Source: an uncultured Alcaligenaceae bacterium
GTDB lineage: Bacteria; Pseudomonadota; Gammaproteobacteria; Burkholderiales; Burkholderiaceae_B
NCBI GenBank assembly: GCA_937952975.1
Contig: CALFXX010000073.1
Coordinates: 4,301-68,300 of the forward strand
Length of the DNA: 64,000 bases
Direction: 5' to 3'
A model generated the notes under the pieces. That model searched no databases. It was not told the origin of the DNA and saw only the letters and a list, made by a program, of their open reading frames with translations. The translations under genes and the position numbers were made by a program. Shown here piece after piece: positions 1 through 8,110 of the stretch (positions are counted from its first letter, which is position 1; each line of letters begins with the position of its first letter).

Positions 1-1
1 T

Positions 2-244
2 GCCGTGGTGGGCGTGCCCTCACGCGCCTGGGGCGAAACCCCCGTGGGTTACGTTGTGCTGCGCCCAAACGCAACCGTTACCAATGAGGCGCTACTCGCT
101 TGGGTGAATGCGCGTTTAGGCAAAACGCAGCGCTTGGCCGACCTGCTGTTGATTGCAGACTTACCTCGCAATGAAATTGGCAAAACACTGAAGCGACAGT
201 TGCGCGAGCAGTATTTAGAAAAGCAGCAATCACCAGCGGTCTAA
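2..244 (+). CDS. Acyl-CoA synthetase / AMP-dependent ligase, C-terminal end (partial)
   Basis: This is the last 80 residues of a gene that begins before the window. The residues match the small C-terminal domain of AMP-forming acyl-CoA synthetases. A VVGVPSRAWGE segment resembles the hinge-proximal consensus, and LPRNEIGKTLKR near the end carries the invariant catalytic lysine (GKxLKR) that contacts the acyl-adenylate in the first half-reaction. The enzyme would activate a carboxylic acid to its CoA thioester at the expense of ATP. The acid cannot be told from this domain. The gene ends in TAA and faces a convergent CPBP gene about 80 bases away. Confidence 0.85.
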   Translation, partial: AVVGVPSRAWGETPVGYVVLRPNATVTNEALLAWVNARLGKTQRLADLLLIADLPRNEIGKTLKRQLREQYLEKQQSPAV

Positions 245-325
245 CGCTCGTTCGCATTAACAGTATGTGCAAGGGTCTAAGTAGTTAGCGGTTACAGGCA
301 TTCGCCGCCGGTCGCTTTACAAATT

Positions 326-1066
326 TCAGTCGCCCAACAACTGCAAAGCCACCCAAGCCACACTTAAGGGGCCTGCATTAAAAATTCCGTGCAACAGCAT
401 GGCGGCACCAACGCCGCGTTGCACGCGAATCCAACTCAACACCAACCCGGTCACCCATTGTGGGGCTACCAACACTACCATCATCCACCAGGCCATCTCA
501 TCAAAGACAAAGTTTTTGATATGAAGTGCAGCAAAGGCCAAGACCGACAGATGCACGACCCAAGGAAACACAGAGCAATAACGGCTTAGCCACTTATACC
601 CGTTGGCGCTAGGCGCACGAGTGTGCGCACTGAACCACCAAACACTCAACACAGTCAGCGCCAACAAACTGCTTGCCCACCAGGCCAGGCCATTGAGCAA
701 AACGATTGTCATCAGCGGCACCAAACCAAGCACCATCACGGGCCGTCGCAAACCGAATCGAAAAAGCATTTCTTCGACAAGCGGCGCCCATAAAATGGCT
801 TGCAACCACGGCAGATCGTTCACGTTGATACGATGCGTGGCGCCACTGAGCTCAAACACCGCCAAGACCAAGGGGCCGAGCAGCAAAATATTCAATATCC
901 AAAGCGTGACAGCCCACGCAAGCAAGCGTGGCAAGCGTATCTCGGGCCACCAATCGCCAAGCCAACCCGTTACAGTCAAGCTGCGCGACACACGCCGCAC
1001 AAGACTCGGCCGCCGAGTAAATGCCAGAAACTGTCTGAACTCGTTGCGAAACCGCTGCGTGGTCAT
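326..1066 (-). CDS. CPBP-family intramembrane metalloprotease
   Basis: The protein is 246 residues with several hydrophobic segments. It carries the three CPBP (CAAX protease / bacteriocin-processing) signatures: a Glu-Glu pair in EEMLFR near residue 98, a His in LHIKNF near 182 and a second His-Asn in HGIFNA near 226. These residues form the putative metal site of glutamic-type intramembrane proteases. The ATG at 1066 was chosen because it overlaps the pth stop codon in an ATGA arrangement, so the two genes are probably translationally coupled; longer frames run into pth. The substrate is unknown. Proteins of this family process prenylated or bacteriocin-like peptides in other organisms. Confidence 0.75.
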   Translation of the reverse strand: MTTQRFRNEFRQFLAFTRRPSLVRRVSRSLTVTGWLGDWWPEIRLPRLLAWAVTLWILNILLLGPLVLAVFELSGATHRINVNDLPWLQAILWAPLVEEMLFRFGLRRPVMVLGLVPLMTIVLLNGLAWWASSLLALTVLSVWWFSAHTRAPSANGYKWLSRYCSVFPWVVHLSVLAFAALHIKNFVFDEMAWWMMVVLVAPQWVTGLVLSWIRVQRGVGAAMLLHGIFNAGPLSVAWVALQLLGD

Positions 1067-1659
1067 GCAGGGTTGTCGCGGTGCAACTGCGCAGTTGCCT
1101 TGGCAAACTCGCCAGCTAAAAACAAAGGTATCACCGCGCGACATCGCGTCACGCAATCATCAATCGCAGTTTGATCTTCGCGACGAGGCGCATGCAGCAC
1201 AAAGTCAGCAACCTCTTGAGCCAGCGATAACGTACGTGGATGCCCAATACCGATTCGCAGGCGCCAAAAATTAGGGCTACCCAACACCGCTTCGATATTA
1301 CGCAAGCCGTTGTGGCCGGCATGACCACCGCCTTGCTTGACCTTCACCTGACCAGGAAGCAAATCAAGCTCGTCATGCAACACCAGGACGTTTTCGGGTT
1401 GCAATTTATAGAAGCGAAGAAGCGCCCCAACACATTGCCCAGAACGATTCATAAACGTTTGCGGCTTGGCTAAAAAAACCTGGTCATTAGCAACTCGCGC
1501 TTTTGCCACCATGCCAAAAAATGTTTTTTCGTGCGTAAAACTTGTTTTTAAGTCGCTCGCAATTTCATCGACGAGCCAAAAGCCGGCATTGTGGCGAGTC
1601 TTGACATATTCGTTACCCGGGTTACCCAGGCCAACAATCAATTTAATAGGTGCGGTCAT
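1063..1659 (-). CDS. pth: Peptidyl-tRNA hydrolase
   Basis: This cytoplasmic enzyme releases peptides from tRNA that dropped off the ribosome. The 198-residue protein has the usual Pth length. GLGNPGNEY lies at residues 10-18, with the substrate-binding Asn13. The catalytic His23 sits in TRHNAGF, HDELDL carries the conserved Asp, and GGGHAGHNGLRN is the second signature. The start at 1659 (MTAPIKLIVG) matches family N-termini; an upstream ATG at 1686 would add nine residues with no family support. It lies downstream of rplY, a common arrangement in betaproteobacteria, but a likely terminator sits between them. Confidence 0.95.
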   Translation of the reverse strand: MTAPIKLIVGLGNPGNEYVKTRHNAGFWLVDEIASDLKTSFTHEKTFFGMVAKARVANDQVFLAKPQTFMNRSGQCVGALLRFYKLQPENVLVLHDELDLLPGQVKVKQGGGHAGHNGLRNIEAVLGSPNFWRLRIGIGHPRTLSLAQEVADFVLHAPRREDQTAIDDCVTRCRAVIPLFLAGEFAKATAQLHRDNPA

Positions 1660-1678
1660 GCCTGCATTAGAAAGCAAA

Positions 1679-1707
1679 AAGCCCACCCTTGCAAAGCAGA
1701 GGTGGAC
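1679..1707 (-). terminator. Intrinsic terminator between rplY and pth
   Basis: Read on the minus strand, GTCCACC pairs with GGTGGGC around a 13-base loop region, and the stem is followed directly by TTTTT. It lies after the rplY stop and just before the pth start, so it should end or attenuate the prs-rplY transcript. Confidence 0.45.
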
Positions 1708-1727
1708 TTAGATACAGACATTACTAC

Positions 1728-1766
1728 GAGACTTTACTGAGAGACTTCACTGCGAGGCTTTACTGC
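1728..1766. repeat. Three 13-base tandem direct repeats
   Basis: Three near-identical units, GAGACTTTACTGA, GAGACTTCACTGC and GAGGCTTTACTGC, lie head to tail in the rplY-pth spacer. They differ at two or three positions each. No function is evident. Confidence 0.7.
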
Positions 1767-1821
1767 GGCCTAGCGACCAGCCTAAGCCAACTTGCGCGGC
1801 TAAGGCTAATCGTTCAATCAA

Positions 1822-2430
1822 TTAGGCAGCAGGTGCAGCTTTGGCTTCGTCGCCGTCGTCGCTAGAACCGCCCTTCACGATTGCAGTCGCCAAAACGGGG
1901 TTCGCATCGCCGCGATGGGCAACGTACGAAACGCCTTTAGGCATTGCAATGTCGGCCAAGTGAATCGATGCACCGCCCACCAAGGTAGACAGGTCAACTT
2001 CGATAAACTGTGGCAGGTCGGCTGGCAAGCAGCTGATTTCGATTTCTGTGAACAGATGCGAAATGATCGCAGCGCTAAGCTTAACGGCTGGCGAAATCTC
2101 GGCGTTAGTGAAGTGCAAAGGCACTTTGGTATGCAGCTTTTGGCTAGCGTCAACGCGTTGAAAGTCAACGTGCATCACGATTTGCTTGTAGGGATGCCAT
2201 TGCACTGAGCGCAACAACACTTGCTGGCTTTTGCCATCAAGCTGCATGTCAAGAATTGATGAATGAAATAATTCTTTGCGCAGGGCGTGAAAAATTTCGT
2301 TGTGATCGAGTTCGATATTAACGGGCTGCTCTTTACCACCGTAAACGATGGCTGGAACGCGACTCGCATGGCGCAGGCGGCGGCTCGCACTCGATCCCTG
2401 TACGCTTCGTAAGGTTGCATTAAATTGCAT
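1822..2430 (-). CDS. rplY: 50S ribosomal protein L25 / general stress protein Ctc
   Basis: The 202-residue protein binds 5S rRNA in the large ribosomal subunit. The N-terminal ~95 residues form the L25 domain (SASRRLRHASRVPAIVYGG is typical). The rest is the C-terminal TL5/Ctc domain, ending in an Ala-rich acidic tail (DDGDEAKAAPAA). The start at 2430 was chosen because MQFNATLR fits the family and a GGAG ribosome site lies seven bases upstream. The in-frame extension to 2523 has no family counterpart. The gene follows prs by about 125 bases, the usual betaproteobacterial order. Confidence 0.95.
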   Translation of the reverse strand: MQFNATLRSVQGSSASRRLRHASRVPAIVYGGKEQPVNIELDHNEIFHALRKELFHSSILDMQLDGKSQQVLLRSVQWHPYKQIVMHVDFQRVDASQKLHTKVPLHFTNAEISPAVKLSAAIISHLFTEIEISCLPADLPQFIEVDLSTLVGGASIHLADIAMPKGVSYVAHRGDANPVLATAIVKGGSSDDGDEAKAAPAA

Positions 2431-2554
2431 GAAAAACTCCAAGTTGGGTGAAAAACACCCGGTTAAAACACTGCCCGACATCGAACAGCGATTTTGCACA
2501 CCACCGCGACCAGTGGCCTGCAAATTTTTTAATCCAGCCTAAACCAGATTGAAT

Positions 2555-3505
2555 TTAGTCAACAAACAGCGAACTGACAGATTCGGCGTTTGAGATACGT
2601 AAGATTGTCTCGCCCAGCAGTGCCGCACACGAGAGTTGGCGGATTTTGCTGCATGCCTGCGCCTGCTCAGAAAGTGGGATCGTGTCAGTCACGACCAACT
2701 CAGTCAGTTCAGAGTCTTGGATACGTTCGACTGCGCTACCCGACAACACCGCGTGTGTACAGTACGCGTACACCCCGCCTGCGCCACGCTCTTTGAGCGC
2801 TTGTGCAGCTTTGCAAAGCGTGCCGGCAGTATCAACCATGTCATCCATGATTAAGCAGGTGCGCCCATCCACTTCGCCGATGATATTCATCACTTCAGAG
2901 ACGTTAGCTTTAGGACGGCGCTTATCAATGATCGCCAGGTCGGCTTCAAGCTGTTTGGCCAAGGCACGCGCACGCACAACACCGCCAATATCCGGTGAAA
3001 CCACCACCAGGTTTGTCAAATTACGTCGCCAGATATCGCCCAGCAAAATTGGCCCAGCGTAAATGTTATCAACTGGAATATCAAAAAAACCTTGAATCTG
3101 ATCGGCGTGAAGATCCATCGTTAAAACGCGATCGACACCGGCAACCTGCAGCATGTTAGCCACAACTTTGGCCGAGATCGCTACGCGAGCAGAACGCGGA
3201 CGGCGATCTTGGCGGCCATAACCAAAATATGGGATTGCCGCAGTGATACGGCCGGCCGAGGCACGACGCAAAGCGTCAACCATGACCATGATTTCCATCA
3301 AATTATCGTTGGTGGGTGCACAGGTGGGCTGAACGACGAAAACGTCTTTACCACGAACGTTTTCGTTGATCTCGACCATCACTTCGCCGTCTGAAAAACG
3401 CCCGACAGACATTTTGCCCATCGACATATCGAGGTGGTTCACCACGTCGACGGCCAGCCGTGTGTTGGCTGTGCCCGTAAAAATCATAAAACTATCGTTG
3501 GCCAT
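2555..3505 (-). CDS. prs: Ribose-phosphate pyrophosphokinase
   Basis: The enzyme makes PRPP from ribose 5-phosphate and ATP, feeding purine, pyrimidine, histidine, tryptophan and NAD synthesis. The 316-residue length is standard. Visible signatures are the N-terminal FTGTANTRLA, the flexible-loop GRQDRRPRSARVAI, the divalent-cation site DLHADQIQGFF and the PRPP-binding loop LIMDDMVDTAGTLCKA. No strong Shine-Dalgarno sequence precedes the ATG. It lies downstream of tRNA-Gln, separated by a hairpin. Confidence 0.97.
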   Translation of the reverse strand: MANDSFMIFTGTANTRLAVDVVNHLDMSMGKMSVGRFSDGEVMVEINENVRGKDVFVVQPTCAPTNDNLMEIMVMVDALRRASAGRITAAIPYFGYGRQDRRPRSARVAISAKVVANMLQVAGVDRVLTMDLHADQIQGFFDIPVDNIYAGPILLGDIWRRNLTNLVVVSPDIGGVVRARALAKQLEADLAIIDKRRPKANVSEVMNIIGEVDGRTCLIMDDMVDTAGTLCKAAQALKERGAGGVYAYCTHAVLSGSAVERIQDSELTELVVTDTIPLSEQAQACSKIRQLSCAALLGETILRISNAESVSSLFVD

Positions 3506-3547
3506 GGTTTAGGCAGTCACAGACAGTGAGTCAAGCAAACAGAAAGC

Positions 3548-3614
3548 AAAAAAGCTGTTGAACGTGAGCCTGGCATTGAAATGGCGAATCCGACGGCAAA
3601 CAAGTTCAACAGCT
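3548..3614 (-). terminator. Hairpin with T-tract between tRNA-Gln and prs
   Basis: AGCTGTTGAAC at 3553-3563 and GTTCAACAGCT at 3604-3614 are a perfect 11-base inverted repeat with a 40-base interior that can fold further. On the minus strand the stem runs into TTTTTTGC. It could terminate the tRNA-Gln transcript, or sit in the prs leader. Confidence 0.5.
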
Positions 3615-3626
3615 AAACGTTTGGGG

Positions 3627-3700
3627 CTGGGGAGGAAGGATTCGAACCTTCGCATGCCGGAATCAAAATCCGGTGCCTTAACCAGCTTGGCGACTCCCCA
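3627..3700 (-). tRNA. tRNA-Gln (anticodon TTG)
   Basis: The minus strand folds as a cloverleaf: TGGGGAG pairs with CTCCCCA in the acceptor stem, the anticodon loop TTTTGAT between CCGGA and TCCGG gives anticodon TTG, and the T-loop reads TTCGAATC. CCA is not encoded directly after the discriminator G. The 5' end lies one base past the ispE stop codon, so it is probably cut from an ispE-containing transcript. Confidence 0.95.
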
Positions 3701-3701
3701 A

Positions 3702-4649
3702 CTAACTTTCAATCCAATGCCGCAGTGGGTGCTCTGATAACCCTTCACAGACCGAAATCGACTGGATTGGATTCAGCACACCCGCTAAGGCTGCACTAGA
3801 AAAATCTGTACGCGTTTTAGCGAGCAATTTCTGATGGACCACCGCTGCCTGCTCAACACTCGGAAACCCAGCAAACAGGCAGGCTCCTGATCCTGTCATT
3901 CGGACATCTAGGCCGGCTTGGTTCAGCCAACTGAGCGCCTGACGAACAACGGGATAGCGTTTCATGACAACGGGCTGCAAATCATTTCTACCAAAATCTT
4001 GCAGAAAACTTGATGCTTGATCAATTTCACCGCAAAACTCAGCAAAGAGTTTGACCCCAGAAAAGTCCGTCATTTTGACCGGATCGGTGTCTCTTGTCAA
4101 ATCAGAATCCCCAAAAACACCTGCAGTCGGTACGCTTTGGGCAGGCTGCACAACAAGATACGACCGTTCGGGAAGCACCACAGGGGTCAGTTGCTCGCCA
4201 ATTCCTTGCGCAAAGGCGTTTTGACCAGCGATAAAGACAGGCACATCGGCACCCAGGCCCAGCCCAAGCTGCATCAGGGCCGCTCGACTTAATCGCGTCT
4301 CCCAAAGTCGGTTCAGTGCAAGCAACACGGTGGCCGCATCACTTGAGCCGCCACCCAGCCCACCACCGGCAGGTATATTTTTTTTAACTTTAATTTGAGC
4401 GCCCAGCTTAGTGCCCGTGTGGGCTTGCAAGGCTCGAGCCGCACGCACCACCAAATCCTCTTCGTGAGGCACCCCAACCATATCGGTTTCGCGCATAATC
4501 TTGCCGTCGCGACGCAAATCGATATCGATACGGTCAGCCAGACTGATCAATCTAAAAACCGTCTGCAATAGATGATAGCCATCCGCACGTCGGCCAACGA
4601 CGTGCAAAAACAAATTCAACTTTGCTGGTGCTGGAAGGTCGTACAACAC
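3702..4649 (-). CDS. ispE: 4-diphosphocytidyl-2-C-methyl-D-erythritol kinase
   Basis: This GHMP-family kinase phosphorylates CDP-methylerythritol in the MEP isoprenoid pathway. The protein is 315 residues. PAPAKLNLFLHVVGRRADGYH at the N-terminus is the substrate-binding signature, and NIPAGGGLGGGSSDAATVL near residue 95 is the glycine-rich ATP loop. A C-terminal MTGSGACLFAGF motif completes the GHMP set. It starts two bases after the lolB stop and ends one base before tRNA-Gln, so lolB-ispE-tRNA-Gln is probably one transcription unit. Confidence 0.97.
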   Translation of the reverse strand: MLYDLPAPAKLNLFLHVVGRRADGYHLLQTVFRLISLADRIDIDLRRDGKIMRETDMVGVPHEEDLVVRAARALQAHTGTKLGAQIKVKKNIPAGGGLGGGSSDAATVLLALNRLWETRLSRAALMQLGLGLGADVPVFIAGQNAFAQGIGEQLTPVVLPERSYLVVQPAQSVPTAGVFGDSDLTRDTDPVKMTDFSGVKLFAEFCGEIDQASSFLQDFGRNDLQPVVMKRYPVVRQALSWLNQAGLDVRMTGSGACLFAGFPSVEQAAVVHQKLLAKTRTDFSSAALAGVLNPIQSISVCEGLSEHPLRHWIES

Positions 4650-4651
4650 GG

Positions 4652-5242
4652 CTAGTCGATCACCAGCCGAACAGACATTGTGCGCCCCGTCTCAGCGCGA
4701 ACCAAACTCACTAGCCGAGGGCCCAGTGCGTCGAAGTTAGACAGGCGAGCAGTCCACCCCTCTTGTTCGAATGAAACAATTCGCCCTTGGGCATCTCGCT
4801 CTAACACTCGCATGCCTGGCTGAGGCACTTGCTGGGCACGCAACCAGGCGCGTAACCCTTGCACCGGAAGACTTTGACCGAGGGCCTGATCGACCAAGCT
4901 GTCGGGGGTTGTGGTTTGGATCGTTTCACCATTCGCACGCTCAAGCGCGGCACCATTTCGGTTCACCGTGACACGCGCCAAAATACTGCCGAATGGGTTG
5001 GTCAAATCCAACGTCAGTTGCGTCACGGTATCGCGCCAAACAAAACCGCCCTGAATCGCCTCGGGGGCTCGATTCGCCTGCTCAGTCTTGACAGCAAATC
5101 TTCCAATTCGCTGCAGCGACCCCTCAGGCATCGCCTCGCCTGTAGGCGTCTGCGTCGCGCAACCGCTTAAGCCTAGCAAAAGCAGCGCGAGAATCAGGCC
5201 GACAATCGAACGCGACCCGACAAAAGATTGAGAAAAAATCAA
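4652..5242 (-). CDS. lolB: Outer-membrane lipoprotein LolB
   Basis: LolB receives lipoproteins from periplasmic LolA and inserts them into the outer membrane. The 196-residue protein opens with a signal peptide ending in the lipobox LSGC (Cys28). The mature part has the expected RIGRFAVKT and GGFVWRD strands and a C-terminal SVRLVID. The start overlaps the stop of the upstream TPR gene by four bases (ATGA), and ispE follows after two bases, so the three genes look translationally coupled. Confidence 0.9.
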   Translation of the reverse strand: MIFSQSFVGSRSIVGLILALLLLGLSGCATQTPTGEAMPEGSLQRIGRFAVKTEQANRAPEAIQGGFVWRDTVTQLTLDLTNPFGSILARVTVNRNGAALERANGETIQTTTPDSLVDQALGQSLPVQGLRAWLRAQQVPQPGMRVLERDAQGRIVSFEQEGWTARLSNFDALGPRLVSLVRAETGRTMSVRLVID

Positions 5243-7074
5243 AGCCGAACCCCTAGCCGTTTAAGCGTTTCTAACAAGGTGGCGTTATCAGGCTCTTTGG
5301 CAACGCCTTTTGCCCAAATCTCTTTAGCGGCGTCGCGCTGGCCTAACATCCATAACGCTTCGCCTAAATGTGCGGCGATATCAGCTTCGGGCCGCACTCG
5401 GTAGGCTTTTTCTAAGTACTGGGCTGCGCCAACATAGTCGCCGAGCCGAAACTTGACCCACCCCATGCTGTCCATAATAAAAGGATCATTCGGCGCAATT
5501 TCAAGTGCGCGTGTAATCAGCCTAAGCGCCTCAGGCAACCGCTGATTACGATCGGCCAACGAGTACCCAAGGGCGTTGTATGAGTGGGCGTGTCCGGGAT
5601 CCAGTGCGATCACCTCGCGCAACAGCCGCTCGGTGTCGTTCAGGCGTTGATTACGCTCGTACAGCATCGCCAGTTCATATTTAATCTCAACAGTATCCGG
5701 CATACGCGCATCCGCCGCCTCAAGACGTTTGATCGCCTCAAGTGGACGATTCGCGTCACGCAAAATCTGCGCGCCTGCCGAGGCCGTCAGCACTTCTTCT
5801 TCGGTCGTTTGTGGATCGCTTGAATCTAACAACGCCAAGGCATCGTCAGGACGCCTTTGCTGGGCTCGAATCGCGGCCTGACGGACGCGTGCGTTATGGC
5901 GAGCCGACGGCTCTTGGATGTTATCGAGCAAACTCACTGCATCATCAAAAAAGCCCTGCTCTTGGGCAATACGAGACAACAGTTGATAAGCATCGACTAA
6001 TCCTGAGCCCTCGTCCGTCGCGCCGTCAGCCATGCTTAATTGACGTTGAGTTTGCAGACTGACAAATTGTTCAAGTAAACCGCGTGCCTCGGGTAAGCGC
6101 TTGGCACGGTAGGCGATCTGTGCCTGCATAAACACCAAGTCAAAATCGTCTGGCGCAAGCTTGGCCATCGCAACAAGCTCGGCCATCGCCAAATCAAATT
6201 CGCGGCGCTCGGCCCACTGCGTGGCAAGTAACACGCGCAAACGTCGCGCCTTGGGGTGCGCTGCTGCAAACCCCTGAGCATCGCGAAAAGCCTGCGGCGC
6301 ATCAACGGCGAGCCCGTACTCAAACACACGCATGGCAGCATCTTCAGACCGAGGCGCGACGCTTAACGCCGCCTTGGCCGCACTCAGAGCTCGCGGGGCA
6401 TCGCCCGCCGCGCGGGCTAAGTCTGAAACTGCAATATGGGCTGGCAAGGTGTCACGCGCCTGACTCTCTTGAAGCACACTCGTTAAAATTGCCAAACCGG
6501 CCCGCTTGTCTGGAACACGCCCCAAAATCGCCATGGCCTGCCCGATTGCAGCGGTTTTATCCGTGGCTTCGTCAATTTTTTTGCGCAACGCAGTGGTTAA
6601 ACCACTCGTCTGCCCCGACGCGGCAGAAAGAGTCATCTCGGTGGACAGCGCCTCGGCATCGTCGGGCTCAAATTTCAACCACAGCCGCACGGAGTCAAGT
6701 GCGCCAGCTAAATTGCCACCGGCCAAATAAAACTCAAGTGCTCGGCGCGCCAAACGCACATCGCCCACTTCTTTGGCTAGATCCAGCATGGTTTTACCGG
6801 CCGGAAGAAACGCCGAACGTTGCGCCGAGATCTCAGCAGCCAGCACTCTGAAAACAATGCTCGAGGTCAGTGTGACTTCAGGCAGTTGCCCGGCTCTGAG
6901 CCGGATTTCTTCAGGCTCAGAGGTGCGAGGCTTGATTTCAAGAGGCGTAGTCTGAGATACACCCTTGTTTGGGCCGCTTTGCGAGTATCCCGCACAAGCC
7001 CAAAGTGCCCCCAAAAGGCCTACTGCCAGGGCACGAGTAAATTTTTTCGAACAGCATTTAGACAACGACTTCAC
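5239..7074 (-). CDS. Exported tetratricopeptide-repeat protein
   Basis: This is a 611-residue TPR protein with an N-terminal export signal. The hydrophobic stretch ALAVGLLGALWAC ends in a possible lipobox Cys near residue 27. Repeats are spread over the length, with clear TPR helices in the last third, for example YNALGYSLADRNQRLPEAL followed by DSMGWVKFRLGDYVGAA. It heads the TPR-lolB-ispE operon, a conserved arrangement in betaproteobacteria. A scaffold role at the envelope is inference only. It is divergent from mutM, with about 60 bases between the starts. Confidence 0.85.
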   Translation of the reverse strand: MKSLSKCCSKKFTRALAVGLLGALWACAGYSQSGPNKGVSQTTPLEIKPRTSEPEEIRLRAGQLPEVTLTSSIVFRVLAAEISAQRSAFLPAGKTMLDLAKEVGDVRLARRALEFYLAGGNLAGALDSVRLWLKFEPDDAEALSTEMTLSAASGQTSGLTTALRKKIDEATDKTAAIGQAMAILGRVPDKRAGLAILTSVLQESQARDTLPAHIAVSDLARAAGDAPRALSAAKAALSVAPRSEDAAMRVFEYGLAVDAPQAFRDAQGFAAAHPKARRLRVLLATQWAERREFDLAMAELVAMAKLAPDDFDLVFMQAQIAYRAKRLPEARGLLEQFVSLQTQRQLSMADGATDEGSGLVDAYQLLSRIAQEQGFFDDAVSLLDNIQEPSARHNARVRQAAIRAQQRRPDDALALLDSSDPQTTEEEVLTASAGAQILRDANRPLEAIKRLEAADARMPDTVEIKYELAMLYERNQRLNDTERLLREVIALDPGHAHSYNALGYSLADRNQRLPEALRLITRALEIAPNDPFIMDSMGWVKFRLGDYVGAAQYLEKAYRVRPEADIAAHLGEALWMLGQRDAAKEIWAKGVAKEPDNATLLETLKRLGVRL

Positions 7075-7135
7075 GCGACCCGCCTAGTTGGTGGCACAAT
7101 CATCCGACTTCTTCACTAGATGTTAGCACTCACCC

Positions 7136-7963
7136 ATGCCAGAATTGCCCGAAGTTGAAACAACCCGCCGCGGAATTGACGCGGTTGCAACAGGTCATCG
7201 CTTAAAGCGGCTGATCGTGCACGAAACGCGCATGCGTTGGCCGATCCCGGTCGATATGGCGCCCTGTATTCAGGGGCAAATTGTGCGTGCCTGCAAACGT
7301 CGTGGCAAATACCTTTTGCTTGAATTTGATCAGGGCACCCAGCTTGTACACTTGGGCATGTCTGGCTCATTGCGCAGCGTCATGCGAGGCGAGCTCTTAC
7401 GCAAACACGATCACGTTGAGTGGGAGTTTGAACACGCCACCCTGCGCCTGCACGACCCGAGGCGCTTTGGTGCGGTGTTATGGCACCCCAAGACTGACGG
7501 CCCAGTTGAGCAGCACCCGCTGCTGAGCAAACTTGGGATTGAGCCCTTTGACCCTGGCTTTGACGCAGCCCACCTCAAGCGCGGCCTCGCTGGGCGACAG
7601 ATGGCGATCAAGCAAGCCCTCTTGGCAGGCGATGTGGTGGTTGGGGCTGGCAATATTTACGCCTCTGAAAGCTTGTTCAGAGCTCGCATCCATCCTAAAA
7701 CGCAAGCGGCACGGGTGTCTCTGGCCCGTTGTGATCGCTTGGTCGAGGCGATTCGCAGCACGCTAAGCGATGCCCTTGAGTCGGGCGGCAGCACGCTGCG
7801 AGACTATGTCAACGCAACCGGCGAGGCTGGCGCTTACTTTACGCTGCATGCTGCCGTGTATGAGCGCGCGGGCGAGCCCTGTCGCATCTGCCAGACTACG
7901 ATCAAACGCATCGTGCAAGGCCAGCGTGCCACGTACTTTTGCCCGACTTGCCAAAAAATTTAG
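7136..7963 (+). CDS. mutM: Formamidopyrimidine-DNA glycosylase
   Basis: This bifunctional glycosylase/AP lyase removes 8-oxoguanine and ring-opened purines from DNA. The 275-residue protein begins MPELPEVETTRRG; Pro2 is the Schiff-base nucleophile and Glu3 the acid. KRRGKYLLLEF carries the conserved Lys, and VVGAGNIYASE lies in the helix-two-turn-helix region. The C-terminal zinc finger has CRIC and CPTC pairs. The gene stands alone, divergent from the TPR-lolB operon. Confidence 0.97.
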   Translation: MPELPEVETTRRGIDAVATGHRLKRLIVHETRMRWPIPVDMAPCIQGQIVRACKRRGKYLLLEFDQGTQLVHLGMSGSLRSVMRGELLRKHDHVEWEFEHATLRLHDPRRFGAVLWHPKTDGPVEQHPLLSKLGIEPFDPGFDAAHLKRGLAGRQMAIKQALLAGDVVVGAGNIYASESLFRARIHPKTQAARVSLARCDRLVEAIRSTLSDALESGGSTLRDYVNATGEAGAYFTLHAAVYERAGEPCRICQTTIKRIVQGQRATYFCPTCQKI

Positions 7964-8015
7964 CCTTCATATCCAAAAAAATAGCCAACACACCGAACTT
8001 AGCCCTGGCACCAAG

Positions 8016-8045
8016 CAATAACAATAGCAATAGCAATAGCAATCA
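8016..8045. repeat. Short AATAGC hexamer repeat
   Basis: A run of about four AATAGC-like hexamers lies in the 147-base gap between mutM and the fumarylacetoacetase gene. It is a simple-sequence tract of low significance. The rest of the gap is AT-rich and shows no clear promoter. Confidence 0.6.
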
Positions 8046-8110
8046 CCCCGAATTTAGCCCTTTAACCAAAAATCTAACGTTATTGATCAACCATTCAATC
8101 TTTCTTCTTT

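Noticed and set aside
603..1274. Long plus-strand frame opposite the CPBP and pth genes
   Set aside because: It is antisense to two well-supported genes, is rich in Arg, Ser, Lys and Pro, and matches no family pattern. It is a shadow frame.
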